Shown here: in pieces, positions 10,158-20,081 of the stretch
Layout of the letters: each line of letters starts with the position of its first letter
Position numbering within the stretch: position 1 is the first letter of the stretch
DNA from: Bacteroidales bacterium
GTDB taxonomy: Bacteria; Bacteroidota; Bacteroidia; Bacteroidales; UBA932
Assembly: GCA_015060455.1 (NCBI GenBank)
Contig: SUYM01000013.1
Coordinates: 17,692 to 81,691 of the forward strand
Reading direction: 5' to 3'
DNA length: 64,000 nucleotides
Translations under genes and position numbers: made by a program
Notes under the pieces: generated by a model
What the model was told of the DNA's origin: nothing
Database searches by the model: none
What the model saw: the letters and a program-made list of their open reading frames with translations, nothing else

Positions 10158-11137
10158 AAGATTTTTCTATGCTTACAGTAGATATAGACAGCAATTCCGG
10201 ATTCTGCGCAGGCGTCATCCGGGCCATTGGAAAGGCTGAGGAATTTCTTAAAGAGGGTAAGGCCGACAAGTTATATTCCTTAGGGGCCATCGTTCACAAC
10301 GACGCCGAACTCACAAGGCTCGTTGACAAGGGTCTGGTGACAATAGACAAGGAAGACCTTGACGAAATGGTGGATGCCTGTGGAGAGACCTTGCTCATCA
10401 GGGCTCATGGCGAGCCACCTACAACATATCAGCAGGCGGAAAAACTTGGTTTCAAGATCATCGACTGCACCTGTCCGGTAGTGCTTCAACTCCAGAAGGA
10501 GATTCATCAGACATATCATCAAATATGCGAGGAGGGTCGTGGACAGATCATCATCTTCGGAAAGCCGGGACATGCGGAGGTGCTTGGTCTGGTGGGACAG
10601 ACAGACGGGAATGCCATTGTCATCGAGAGCCCGGCCATGCTTGAACAGGCCGTATCTGACGGGATCATCGGACTGGACGTTCCGACCCATATATTCAGCC
10701 AGACGACCAAAAGCCCTGATGAATATTCCAGAGTGTGTGCAAGACTTGAAGAGATGATGGCGGCGGAGTGCGAACTCTCAATCGAAAGATTCAAAGGCAG
10801 GGGTCTGCTGGTCGTTCATGACACAATATGCTCACAGGTGGCGAAAAGACACGAAAGGCTGTCGAAATTTGCCTTGGAGCACGATGTGATCATATTCGTT
10901 TCCGGCAAGTCATCATCAAACGGAAAGGTCCTTTGCGACCTGTGCAAGTCACTGAATATCAGAACCTACCATATAGACCTCGTTTCCGAAATCAAAAGAG
11001 AATGGTTCAGAGCGGACGACAAGGTCGGCGTATGCGGAGCCACATCCACACCAAAGTGGCTGCTGGAAGAGGCTGCAAAGCATATTCTGGAACTGAACAA
11101 ATATGTCCCTGCTTGGGAAGAAAAGTTTAACAACTAA
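10151..11137 (+). CDS. ispH: 4-hydroxy-3-methylbut-2-enyl diphosphate reductase
   Basis: GFCAGVIRAI, IDCTCPVV, TTKSPDEY. Confidence 0.95.
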   Translation: MLKDFSMLTVDIDSNSGFCAGVIRAIGKAEEFLKEGKADKLYSLGAIVHNDAELTRLVDKGLVTIDKEDLDEMVDACGETLLIRAHGEPPTTYQQAEKLGFKIIDCTCPVVLQLQKEIHQTYHQICEEGRGQIIIFGKPGHAEVLGLVGQTDGNAIVIESPAMLEQAVSDGIIGLDVPTHIFSQTTKSPDEYSRVCARLEEMMAAECELSIERFKGRGLLVVHDTICSQVAKRHERLSKFALEHDVIIFVSGKSSSNGKVLCDLCKSLNIRTYHIDLVSEIKREWFRADDKVGVCGATSTPKWLLEEAAKHILELNKYVPAWEEKFNN

Positions 11138-11154
11138 TATAAATATCAATTATT

Positions 11155-11721
11155 ATGGCAACAACTGCAGATTTCAAAAACGGACTTTACCTTAATTTCA
11201 ATGGAAAGCCATGCCAGATCGTATGGTTCCAGCACGTGAAGCCAGGTAAGGGTCCTGCTTTCGTAAAGACAAAACTCAGAAACCTTGAGAACGGTCGTAT
11301 CCTTGAGAACACCTTCACAGCAGGTGCAAAGATCGACACCATCAACGTAGAGAGAAGGCCTTACCAGTTCCTTTACAAGGATGAGGACGGATTCAACTTC
11401 ATGCACGAGGAGACTTACGAGCAGATCCACCTCGACACTGACCTCGTTGACAACGCTGACCTGATGAAGGAAGGACAGCACGTGGAGATGATGTTCCTTG
11501 CTGACGAGGAGCGCTGCCTCACCTGCGAACTCCCTACTTACGTTGAACTTGAGGTAACCTACACAGAGCCTGCAGTAAAGGGTGACACAGCCTCTACAAA
11601 CGCCCAGAAGGAGGTTACTCTTGAGACCGGAGCGATCATCATGGCGCCTCTGTTCATCAACATCGGTGAGAGAATCCGCGTGAACACCACTGACCGTTCA
11701 TACGGCGAGCGTGTGAAATAA
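11155..11721 (+). CDS. efp: Elongation factor P
   Basis: EF-P three-domain sequence, GERIRVNTTDRSYGERVK C-terminus. Confidence 0.96.
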   Translation: MATTADFKNGLYLNFNGKPCQIVWFQHVKPGKGPAFVKTKLRNLENGRILENTFTAGAKIDTINVERRPYQFLYKDEDGFNFMHEETYEQIHLDTDLVDNADLMKEGQHVEMMFLADEERCLTCELPTYVELEVTYTEPAVKGDTASTNAQKEVTLETGAIIMAPLFINIGERIRVNTTDRSYGERVK

Positions 11722-11741
11722 TTATATATTGTTCATAAAAT

Positions 11742-11776
11742 TTGGTCGGAATAATAGTAATTATTGTTCCGATTTT
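11742..11776 (+). terminator. Rho-independent terminator after efp
   Basis: GTCGGAATAATAGTAATTATTGTTCCGAT followed by TTTTGTTATTTTT. Confidence 0.6.
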
Positions 11777-11838
11777 GTTATTTTTGCATATCGTAAGACC
11801 TGTCAAGGAAACGTACATTAACCAAAACCCTTTATATT

Positions 11839-12291
11839 ATGAAGAAAATCATTCTTATGGCAGTCGCAGTGCTTGGTTTCACTGTTGCTGCAGTCGCTCA
11901 GCCAAGAGCAGTCGGAGCAAAGCTCGGATGGGGCGTAGATGCCAGTTATCAGCACACGGTAGGAAAGGACTTTGTTGAAGTTGGTCTCGGTCTCAACAAC
12001 TTCATTTCACTTGATGCCTATGCTACATACAACTTTATGATTGCACAACCTCAGTGGACAGACAGAGGTGAATGGGGATTCTATGCCGGTCCCGGTGCGG
12101 CAGTCGGCATGAACCTGATTGGCGACAACTCATATTTCCACCTTGCCGCAGCAGGTATGGTTGGTCTCGAATACACATTCTGGTTCCCACTCCAGCTTTC
12201 ATTCGATCTCAAGCCACAGCTCGGATACGGTTTCGGATACGGATTCCATTGGAGTGTAACACCTTCACTTGGCGTACGCTACAGATTCTAA
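11839..12291 (+). CDS. Small outer-membrane beta-barrel-like protein (paralog of 13125-13715)
   Basis: Signal peptide; shared GLEYTFWFPLQLS.DL.P..G and C-terminal VRYRF. Confidence 0.65.
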   Translation: MKKIILMAVAVLGFTVAAVAQPRAVGAKLGWGVDASYQHTVGKDFVEVGLGLNNFISLDAYATYNFMIAQPQWTDRGEWGFYAGPGAAVGMNLIGDNSYFHLAAAGMVGLEYTFWFPLQLSFDLKPQLGYGFGYGFHWSVTPSLGVRYRF

Positions 12292-12307
12292 TCTGACTAC
12301 ACAATAC

Positions 12308-12346
12308 AAGACTGCGGCTCCCGTTCCTCGGAAGCCGCAGTCTTTA
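12308..12346 (+). terminator. Strong hairpin terminator
   Basis: AAGACTGCGGCT...AGCCGCAGTCTT stem followed by TATAT. Confidence 0.7.
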
Positions 12347-12356
12347 TATCTCCGGA

Positions 12357-12968
12357 TTACCTTGTAAGAGTCGTAAGCAGAGAAGCGTCGGCAGCAATTG
12401 CGCTGTTCATATCGAAATGTGAGCAGACTTCTTCTTTCAGGAATCGGGAGGTCGATGCCGTATTGGCGGGATCCCATGTAAGCAGAACCACATGAGTCTT
12501 GAGAGCCTTCAACTTACGGGCAAGCATTTCGTGGTCCGCATCTCCGGTAATGAGGACCACATAGTCAAACTGCCTGAACAAGGTCAGTTCATAAGTGTCC
12601 AGGGCGAACCACGTATCGACGCCCTTCTCAATGACTCCGCCACGAGGATCTGTCCTGAGATGCTTATAATGGAAAATCACATCATTCTCAATCAGCATGT
12701 CCTCGAATTTCCTTTCATCATAGAGAAGGTTTCTGGTTCTGGCATCATTCGCCCTATAACGTCCCCTGTAATAATGGCATTCAGTAATATACAGATGCCT
12801 TATTTCTATTCGTTCTTCGGCAGAGATCCTCTGACATATATAGTCCAGCAGTCCCCTCAGGTTCACCTCTCTCGTTCCGGAAAAGCCCTCATTGATCTTT
12901 GCATAGTAACCGCCGTCAATGAATACGCCGATTGACATGTTGTTTTCGTGAGTCATATAAGTAATCAT
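12357..12968 (-). CDS. NYN/PIN-like domain protein (LabA/DUF88-type)
   Basis: GVFIDGGYYAK, FALDTYELTLFRQFDYVVLITGDADHEMLARKLK. Confidence 0.8.
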   Translation of the reverse strand: MITYMTHENNMSIGVFIDGGYYAKINEGFSGTREVNLRGLLDYICQRISAEERIEIRHLYITECHYYRGRYRANDARTRNLLYDERKFEDMLIENDVIFHYKHLRTDPRGGVIEKGVDTWFALDTYELTLFRQFDYVVLITGDADHEMLARKLKALKTHVVLLTWDPANTASTSRFLKEEVCSHFDMNSAIAADASLLTTLTR

Positions 12969-13124
12969 TGGTTCAACTCCTGCAAAGTTATAAAAATAGA
13001 GAGATGATTTACAAGTTCGGGATTGCTGCGACAGGTAATTCGTCTGAAATTTCGTGCCGGCTTTCGCTTCTTTATGCTATCTTTGCAGGTAAGGTTTGAA
13101 ATTTGCAGTTCAAGACTATAACAT

Positions 13125-13715
13125 ATGAAGAAGATACTACTTGCAATCATAATTGCTGCAACAGCAATCAGCGCATACGCACAGCCGCGCGCCGCAGGTC
13201 TGCGTGTCGGTGTAAGCGGATTTGAAGCGGACTATCAGCACACTTTCGTCAACAACGACCAGTTCCTCGAAGGTACGTTCGGAGTCGATTTCGGATATAA
13301 CATCAACGGAGAGCCAGGAGTAAAGGCTGCTGCCACATATAATTTCATATGGGCACATCCTGCATGGACAAACAAGGGTTCATGGGCATTGTACGCCGGT
13401 CCGGGAGTGGCAATCGGATATGTCAACGACAATACTGCATGGAAAGGTGCAGACGGCAACATTCAGATTTCCGGAGAGATGAACGGTTTCATGCTCGGCA
13501 TCTGCGGGCAGGTCGGTCTGGAATACACATTCTGGTTTCCACTCCAGTTGTCTGTCGATCTGAGGCCTGTTGTCGGACTGCATGTCAGTGAATCTTACAG
13601 AGTCAACAATCCGATAGAGCCGTCAAAACCATTTATTTACAAATCACAGGCAAGTTTCTACGACAACGGTCTGCTCGGACTTGTTCCGTCGATTTCAGTG
13701 CGCTACCGATTCTGA
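13125..13715 (+). CDS. Small outer-membrane beta-barrel-like protein (paralog of 11839-12291)
   Basis: Signal peptide, GLEYTFWFPLQLSVDLRPVVG, ends SVRYRF. Confidence 0.65.
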   Translation: MKKILLAIIIAATAISAYAQPRAAGLRVGVSGFEADYQHTFVNNDQFLEGTFGVDFGYNINGEPGVKAAATYNFIWAHPAWTNKGSWALYAGPGVAIGYVNDNTAWKGADGNIQISGEMNGFMLGICGQVGLEYTFWFPLQLSVDLRPVVGLHVSESYRVNNPIEPSKPFIYKSQASFYDNGLLGLVPSISVRYRF

Positions 13716-13860
13716 CGGGACGCTCCGCACAGTTTTGCATAAACGAGCCACGACGCAACAATTTTCGGAAAAAACCTTGCGTCGTGGCCTCTAATGAGTT
13801 GGCACAGCGAATATTAAGATCCATTATAGGTTCAGATCATCTGTAACGTTTTTACAATAA

Positions 13861-13891
13861 AAGTGTCGCTTTGTGGGTACCTGCGACACTT
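13861..13891 (-). terminator. Minus-strand hairpin terminator downstream of 13915 ORF
   Basis: AGTGTCGC...GCGACACT stem followed on minus strand by TTTTATTGT. Confidence 0.5.
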
Positions 13892-13914
13892 TCTATATGT
13901 TTTCGTTGCGGGTG

Positions 13915-14109
13915 CTATGGATTCATCAGGTCCGTGTTTACGAATCCGTTGATTTCCTGGATAAGGTCTATGGAGACCCTGGCCTTGCGGCGCTGCTGAT
14001 CTGTCGCATCAGGAGATTCGATAACCTGCATATACACGTTAATGGCATCACCGAAACGGCACTCCCGTCTCAACTGTTCCGCCTTTTCCAATAATTTTTC
14101 CGATTCCAT
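13915..14109 (-). CDS. Small hypothetical protein (64 aa)
   Basis: MESEKLLEKAEQLRRECRFGDAINVYMQVIESPDATDQQRRKARVSIDLIQEINGFVNTDLMNP; terminator follows. Confidence 0.6.
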   Translation of the reverse strand: MESEKLLEKAEQLRRECRFGDAINVYMQVIESPDATDQQRRKARVSIDLIQEINGFVNTDLMNP

Positions 14110-14153
14110 ACTAATAGTTTTAACGAACGGGCTGGTATTAGAAACTTTTATAT

Positions 14154-14296
14154 AAACGACACAGCGAGGATTGCTGGAGGTGACATGCCACCCCGGCCAG
14201 GGTCGAGAGCGACTTGTACAAATGGTCCTGTGGACCTTTGTAGCGAGCAGCCATCGGGAGGACGGGGTCACCGGAAACAACCTCGCTGTGTCGTTT
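14154..14296. ncRNA. Candidate structured RNA / closed-stem element, strand unknown
   Basis: Perfect 16-bp closing stem AAACGACACAGCGAGG/CCTCGCTGTGTCGTTT, inner GGTGAC/GTCACC pairing, terminal hairpin TACAAAtGGTCCtgtGGACCTTTGTA. Confidence 0.5.
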
Positions 14297-14308
14297 TACA
14301 CTATAGTA

Positions 14309-14881
14309 CTAAACCAGTCCGGAGAATCCCATGAAGGCCATTGCAAGAAGGCTGGCTGTGATCAGGGCGATCGGAATGCCTCTGAATGCCTTTGGCACGT
14401 TGTTGAGGGCGAGTTGTTCGCGAAGTCCGGCAAAGAGTACCATCGCAAGGCCGAAGCCGAGGGATGTTGCGAAGGCATACCATGTAGCCTGACCGAGGTT
14501 ATAGTCCTTTGTCACCACTGTGAGGGCGACTCCGAGAACGGCGCAGTTTGTGGTGATCAGAGGAAGGAAGATACCGAGCGCTGCATAAAGCGACGGGCTG
14601 ATCTTCTTCAGGACGATTTCCACCATCTGCACGAGGGCCGCTATCACAAGGATGAACGAGATGGTCTGCAGGAACTCGAGTCCGAATGCCACAAGGGCCA
14701 TGTTCAGCAGGTATGTAACCACAGTCGCAAGCGTGATCACGAAGCATACTGCCATGGACATGCCGGCTGCGGTGCTGAGCTTGTTGGACACTCCAAGGAA
14801 CGGGCACACTCCAAGGAACTGTGCAAGCAGGATATTGTTTACGAATATCGCCGATATGAATATTATTGCAAATTCTGCCAT
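14309..14881 (-). CDS. rnfA: Rnf complex subunit RnfA
   Basis: FVNNILLAQFLGVCPFLGVSNK...; order in Rnf operon. Confidence 0.95.
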   Translation of the reverse strand: MAEFAIIFISAIFVNNILLAQFLGVCPFLGVSNKLSTAAGMSMAVCFVITLATVVTYLLNMALVAFGLEFLQTISFILVIAALVQMVEIVLKKISPSLYAALGIFLPLITTNCAVLGVALTVVTKDYNLGQATWYAFATSLGFGLAMVLFAGLREQLALNNVPKAFRGIPIALITASLLAMAFMGFSGLV

Positions 14882-14900
14882 GATATTATTTATTTATTCC

Positions 14901-14965
14901 TTGTCATGCTGAACAAAGTGAAGTTCCGTATTCAACAGATCCTTCGCTGGCGCTCAGGATGACAG
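14901..14965. repeat. Intergenic TGTCAT-type palindromic repeat
   Basis: TTGTCATGCTGAACAAAGTGAAG...CCTTCGCTGGCGCTCAGGATGACAG. Confidence 0.7.
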
Positions 14966-14980
14966 TCAGGTGTGTCTTTT

Positions 14981-15562
14981 TTACTTAGATGTAAGTTTTT
15001 TAAATATCACTATAAGATATCCCAGCGCCATGAAGGCTCCCGGAGCAAGGACGAATGCGAGGATGCCGTCGCCCTCGATGAACTTGAAGCCGAATGCCGA
15101 GCCACTGCCGAGCATCTCGCGCACGAGACCGAGGATGGTGAGAGACATGGTGAAGCCGAGTCCGATGCCGATGCCGTCAAGAGCCGAATCCACTACACTG
15201 TTCTTGTTGGCAAAAGCCTCCGCACGGCCGAGGACGATACAGTTCACAACGATGAGCGGAATGAACAGACCGAGAGTCTCGTATATATCCTGAAAGTAGG
15301 CCTGCATGATGAACTGAAGCAGGGTCACGAAAGTCGCAATCACAACGATATACGACGGTATGCGCACCTTGTCTGGAATATAGGCAGCGATCGCCGAAAT
15401 AACTATGTTGGAGAGTATGAGGACAAACATTGTGGCAAGTCCCATGCTCATTCCGTTGATGGCCGATGTGGTGGTGGCCAGGGTCGGACACATACCCAGG
15501 AGGAGGACAAACGTAGGGTTCTCCTTGATGAGGCCTTTGGTTATAAGTTGAAATTTTCCCAT
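14981..15562 (-). CDS. rnfE: Rnf complex subunit RnfE
   Basis: LLGMCPTLATTTSAINGMSMGLATMFVL... Confidence 0.95.
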   Translation of the reverse strand: MGKFQLITKGLIKENPTFVLLLGMCPTLATTTSAINGMSMGLATMFVLILSNIVISAIAAYIPDKVRIPSYIVVIATFVTLLQFIMQAYFQDIYETLGLFIPLIVVNCIVLGRAEAFANKNSVVDSALDGIGIGLGFTMSLTILGLVREMLGSGSAFGFKFIEGDGILAFVLAPGAFMALGYLIVIFKKLTSK

Positions 15563-15564
15563 GA

Positions 15565-16263
15565 TTATTCCTCCGTGTTAGATTTCTCGACTTCGCTCGA
15601 AATGACAGAAGTGCGCTCGCTCGAAATGACAGAATCACCTTCGGCAGATGCGGCCGACGATGTTGTTGAGGAGCCGGTAGCGGCATCCAACGGCATCGGT
15701 GTACCTACGATGGTTGCAAACACATTGGCTGCAACTGCAAGACCGTCAGCATAAGCCCGGGAAGTTATGGTCGAAGCTGTTATCGCATCGACATCACCAC
15801 CGTCTTTCTTTACCTTAAGAGTCTTCTCTGCTGGATTGAAACCCTTGAACTGATCTGTAAATGCAGGCTCCACACATTTCGCTCCAAGACCCGGAGTCTC
15901 AGCCTGTGAAAGCACCTTGGTGTTCCAGATCACTCCATCCACATCGAATCCGACCTTGATGACAATAGGGCCGCCAAAGCCGAGAGGGGTAACATTTATG
16001 GCACAGCCCACCGTATTGCCGTCCTTGTCATAGGCGAGATTATATGTATAGGTGCCACCATTGTACTCGACGGTTCTTTCCTCTTCGATGGCCACAGCCG
16101 TTTCCGGCAGGACCTCCTTGATTGCCGCCTCGTTCTTGGCAGCAGCCGCAGCAGCGATAGGCTCAGCAGTGAGGGCATATACTCCTGCGAGCAGAGCCGA
16201 ACATACAAGACAGATTGCAAAGAGGCAAAGGGTCATGTTCCTGAATGATGATTTGACTGCCAT
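15565..16263 (-). CDS. rnfG: Rnf complex subunit RnfG, with repeat-derived C-terminal tail
   Basis: VLSQAETPGLGAKC, GGDVDAITASTITSRAY flavin attachment motif; tail SVISSERTSVISSEVEKSNTEE. Confidence 0.95.
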   Translation of the reverse strand: MAVKSSFRNMTLCLFAICLVCSALLAGVYALTAEPIAAAAAAKNEAAIKEVLPETAVAIEEERTVEYNGGTYTYNLAYDKDGNTVGCAINVTPLGFGGPIVIKVGFDVDGVIWNTKVLSQAETPGLGAKCVEPAFTDQFKGFNPAEKTLKVKKDGGDVDAITASTITSRAYADGLAVAANVFATIVGTPMPLDAATGSSTTSSAASAEGDSVISSERTSVISSEVEKSNTEE

Positions 16264-16268
16264 AACTC

Positions 16269-17234
16269 CTACCTCCCGTATTTTTTAGTGTGGCACACCT
16301 TGTTGATGAGCGGAACCACAGAGTTCATGATAAGGATTGCGAACGAGACGCCTTCCGGATATGCTCCGAAATAACGTATGAGCATGGTGATGAGACCTAT
16401 TCCCACACCGAAGATCACTCCTCCCCAGTTGCTCATAGGTGAGGTCACATAGTCGGTAGCCATGAAGATGGAACCGAGCATGAGACCACCTGTGAGAAGA
16501 TTGAATACAGGGTCGGTATATACCTCAGGATTGATGAGCCAGAAGATTCCGGAGAAGATAGCAACGGTAGCCCAGATCGACAGGGTGATGTATGGTCTGA
16601 TCACTCTGCGGGCGAGCAGATATACGAATCCTATCAGAAGGGCGATGGCAGAAAGTTCTCCGGCGGAACCACCGATGTTATAGAACAGGGTCTGGAGATA
16701 ATCCATTCCTTCGAGTGCCTTGACTCCGCCTTCCTTTGCGATGCCGAGAAGAGTTGCTCCTGTGTAGCCGTCAGCAAGGGCATTGCCGATGAATCCTGCC
16801 GGCTTTGTCCAGTCTGTCATATAGGTCGGGAAGGATATGAGCAGGAACACACGGCCTGCGATGGCAGGGTTGAAGAGGTTCTGTCCGAGACCTCCGAAGG
16901 TCATTTTTGCCACTCCGATTGCCACAACCGCTCCGATAAATACCACCCACCAAGGTGTAGTGGCAGGAAGGTTGAGTGCAAGGAGCACACCGGTGATGAC
17001 TGCGGACCAGTCTCCGATGGTGCATTTTCCTTTCAGAAGGAATCTGGTTATAAGGTACTCCAGCAGTACGCATGAAGCAACGCTGACTCCGAGGACGAGG
17101 AGTTCCGACCAGCCGTAGAAGAGGACGGAAACCACCACTGCCGGGAGCAGCGCAATCACGACGTCACGCATCAAAGACTTGGTGGAAGTCTTTGTATGAA
17201 GGTGCGGTGACGGTGAAACGATTAGTTTATCCAT
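16269..17234 (-). CDS. rnfD: Rnf complex subunit RnfD
   Basis: SPHLHTKTSTKSLMRDVVIALLPA..., DGYTGATLLG. Confidence 0.95.
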   Translation of the reverse strand: MDKLIVSPSPHLHTKTSTKSLMRDVVIALLPAVVVSVLFYGWSELLVLGVSVASCVLLEYLITRFLLKGKCTIGDWSAVITGVLLALNLPATTPWWVVFIGAVVAIGVAKMTFGGLGQNLFNPAIAGRVFLLISFPTYMTDWTKPAGFIGNALADGYTGATLLGIAKEGGVKALEGMDYLQTLFYNIGGSAGELSAIALLIGFVYLLARRVIRPYITLSIWATVAIFSGIFWLINPEVYTDPVFNLLTGGLMLGSIFMATDYVTSPMSNWGGVIFGVGIGLITMLIRYFGAYPEGVSFAILIMNSVVPLINKVCHTKKYGR

Positions 17235-17260
17235 ATTAATAATCTGTTATTAATTTATTC

Positions 17261-17366
17261 CTGTCATCTTGAGCGTCAGCGAAAGATCTTGATTGAACAG
17301 ATTCTTCACTTCGTTCAGAATGACATATGATAGTTCAGAATGACATATGATAGTTCAGAATGACAA
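17261..17366. repeat. Intergenic repeat with 20-bp tandem extension
   Basis: CTGTCATCTTGAGCG...TTCACTTCGTTCAGAATGACA followed by two copies of TGACATATGATAGTTCAGAA. Confidence 0.75.
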
Positions 17367-17379
17367 TAAAAATTCCTTT

Positions 17380-18741
17380 TTATTTTTGTCCCCTGCCACG
17401 TATAATTCTGATGACGTCGCCCTTGGCTATACGGATGATGTCCAGAAGCGGGATGTTCGCCGGACAACTGTAAAGACAGCAGCCGCACTCGATACAGTCC
17501 TGAACAGCATTGTCTTCAAGTTCTTCCATCATATTGTTGCGTGCATATTTCTGCAACAGGAATGGTTCCAGACCCATAGGACAGGCCTCCGCACATTTTC
17601 CGCAACGGATACATGCGCTCTCGACTCCGCGCACTGTCTGTTCTGCCGTCAGATAAAGCAGCGAAGACGAGCCCTTCACAGTCGTTGCATCCAGATTGGC
17701 AATCGCCTTACCCATCATAGGACCGCCGCTGATGATCTTCGCAGCCTCCTCAGGCACTCCGCCTGCATATTCTGCAATATAGGAAAGCGGCATACCGATA
17801 CGGAACTTGTAGTTGTGCTGCTTCTCCATCGGCACACAGTCTCCGGTTACAGTCAGTACATTGGTAATGAGCGGCATATTCTTCTGAACAGCCTCATATA
17901 CTGCAAGCGAAGTGGCCACATTCTGCACCACGGCACCCACATCGATAGGAAGTCCCATGGACTTGACCTGACGCTTCATCACAGCGTCGATGAGTTGCTT
18001 CTCACCACCCTGCGGATATTTCTTTTTGAGAGGCATGACTGATATTCCATCATATCCCTTCGCCGAAGCCTGAAGTTCGGCAACGGCAGCCTTCATTGCG
18101 GCGATGGCCTCAGGCTTGTTCTCCTCGATGCCGATGACGGCCGGACAGCCTCCGAGAACCTGCTTCATTATTGCAGCGCCGATGACAATCTCCTTGCTTC
18201 TTTCAAGCATGATGCGGTTGTCAGACGTAAGATAAGGTTCACACTCTGCGCCATTGAGAATCAGGCAGTCAGCAGTCTTGCCCGGAGGCGGACAGAGTTT
18301 CACATGAGCAGGGAAGGTCGCGCCGCCGAGTCCTACGACACCGTTGAGTTTGATCTTTTCAAGTATAACCTTGTTGTCCTCCGGAATATCAGTTACGATA
18401 TCCTCCGAAAGGTCAATGCCTTCTGCCCACTCGTCACCCTCGACATCAATCTCTATATGCATCACATTGTTTCCTGCAAGGTCCTTGCGAGGTGCAACAG
18501 CCTTGACTGTTCCCGACACAGACGAATGAACGTATGCGGAAATGAATCCCGCAGGTTCAGCAATCACCTGACCCGCCTTGACCTTGTCACCTGCCTTTAC
18601 AATTGGGGTCGCAGGTGCTCCAAGATGCTGGGCCACAGATATATATACCTTCGAAGGAACTGGAAGAACCTCTATCTTGCAGTCCTTTGATATCTTCTTG
18701 TCGCTTGGGTGGATACCACCGATTGAAAAAGTCTTCAACAT
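17380..18741 (-). CDS. rnfC: Rnf complex subunit RnfC
   Basis: GGVGLGGATFPAH-like, two 4Fe-4S motifs CIRCGKCAEACP and CIECGCCLYSCP. Confidence 0.96.
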   Translation of the reverse strand: MLKTFSIGGIHPSDKKISKDCKIEVLPVPSKVYISVAQHLGAPATPIVKAGDKVKAGQVIAEPAGFISAYVHSSVSGTVKAVAPRKDLAGNNVMHIEIDVEGDEWAEGIDLSEDIVTDIPEDNKVILEKIKLNGVVGLGGATFPAHVKLCPPPGKTADCLILNGAECEPYLTSDNRIMLERSKEIVIGAAIMKQVLGGCPAVIGIEENKPEAIAAMKAAVAELQASAKGYDGISVMPLKKKYPQGGEKQLIDAVMKRQVKSMGLPIDVGAVVQNVATSLAVYEAVQKNMPLITNVLTVTGDCVPMEKQHNYKFRIGMPLSYIAEYAGGVPEEAAKIISGGPMMGKAIANLDATTVKGSSSLLYLTAEQTVRGVESACIRCGKCAEACPMGLEPFLLQKYARNNMMEELEDNAVQDCIECGCCLYSCPANIPLLDIIRIAKGDVIRIIRGRGQK

Positions 18742-18744
18742 AGC

Positions 18745-19656
18745 CTATTCCTCCTTGGTTACTGGTTTCTCGACTTCTGCCGGTGCAGCAGGTTTCGGCG
18801 CCTCGGCTGGTGCCGGTGCTGCTGGCTTCGGCTTGATTACCGGGAAATTCACAGCATGGATTGCTCCAGTAGGACACTCAGCGACACATTTCTTGCAAAG
18901 TCTGCACTTTGTATAGTCAATATATGCGAGATTGTTCTCAACAGTAATCGCATCGAACGGACATACTTTCGCACACTTGCTGCAACCGATGCAGGCAGCC
19001 TTGCATGCCTTGCGGGCAGCAGCACCCTTGTCCTTGTTGACGCATGAGACAAAGACGCGCATATTCCTGCGACCCTTGTTACGAAGTTCAATGACATTTT
19101 TCGGACAAGCCTTCACACAGGCACCACAGGCCGTACATTTTTCCTCATCAACCACAGGAAGACCGGTCTGGGGATCCATTGAAATGGCTCCGAACTGGCA
19201 GACTGCCACACAATCTCCGCATCCGAGACAACCGTAAGCACAAGCCGTATCTCCGCTGTAAAGGGCAGCCTTCACGCGACAAGACTGATGTCCGCCGTAC
19301 TCATTGATCTTCGGGCGGTTCTCACAAGATCCGTTGCATCGTACCACAGCCACCATAGGCGCCTTCTCGGCAACCTCGCGGCCAAGCACAGATGCAACCT
19401 TCTGCATGACGTCATTTCCTCCGACAGGACAGAAGCACTTGTCCATATCTTCTGATTCCACGCAGAACTGAGCGAATGCACGGCAGCCTGCCTGTCCGCA
19501 GCCTCCGCAGTTCGCTCCCGGCAATACCTTCTCCACCTCGTCAATCCTCGGGTCTTCCTCCACCTTGAACTTTTCAGCCACGATGTAAAGGACAACAGCG
19601 AGGACCACTCCGAGCATGACAAGGATTGCAATAGTCCATATTACTGTTTGTGTCAT
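18745..19656 (-). CDS. rnfB: Rnf complex subunit RnfB
   Basis: [18 protein letters not shown] and multiple CxxCxxC ferredoxin motifs. Confidence 0.96.
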   Translation of the reverse strand: MTQTVIWTIAILVMLGVVLAVVLYIVAEKFKVEEDPRIDEVEKVLPGANCGGCGQAGCRAFAQFCVESEDMDKCFCPVGGNDVMQKVASVLGREVAEKAPMVAVVRCNGSCENRPKINEYGGHQSCRVKAALYSGDTACAYGCLGCGDCVAVCQFGAISMDPQTGLPVVDEEKCTACGACVKACPKNVIELRNKGRRNMRVFVSCVNKDKGAAARKACKAACIGCSKCAKVCPFDAITVENNLAYIDYTKCRLCKKCVAECPTGAIHAVNFPVIKPKPAAPAPAEAPKPAAPAEVEKPVTKEE

Positions 19657-19658
19657 AA

Positions 19659-20081
19659 TTATTTGATGTAAAATACAAATTCGTTATTGAGTTTTCCGCG
19701 AAGCAGCCAGACAACAAAGTAATAGACCGCAACTCCGGCAACAGAGCCAAGTCCGGCGATTATCTCCTTATGATCAGAGTTCCCGAAAACCGCCGACAAA
19801 GATAATATTAAAATCATCAAAATGAGCAAAGGAACTACATAAGATATCCACACTGCCTTCATTCCCATGGACATTTTTGTACAAAGTTCGACCTCGTCTC
19901 CCACATTATACGTAGCGTACGGGTCAGTAGGAAGGGAAATCAGTTTCTCCTCTTCCTCCGACATGCCGCAGAGCCCCTTGGCATGGCACTCGGCACAGGC
20001 AGACGAAACAATGATTTCCACCGTTGTAAATTCGGGAGTCATCTCCACGACTTTTGCTTTATGTCTTATTTCATTTTTCAT
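19659..20081 (-). CDS. RseC/MucC-type SoxR-reducing system protein
   Basis: [23 protein letters not shown] + two TM helices; heads Rnf operon. Confidence 0.85.
   Translation of the reverse strand: MKNEIRHKAKVVEMTPEFTTVEIIVSSACAECHAKGLCGMSEEEEKLISLPTDPYATYNVGDEVELCTKMSMGMKAVWISYVVPLLILMILILSLSAVFGNSDHKEIIAGLGSVAGVAVYYFVVWLLRGKLNNEFVFYIK

Noticed and set aside
14171-15754. Long plus-strand ORFs opposite rnfA/rnfE/rnfG
   Set aside because: Composition typical of antisense shadows of conserved Rnf genes
17321-17365. Possible CRISPR-like tandem repeats
   Set aside because: Repeats are contiguous 20-bp tandem units without spacers; no cas genes
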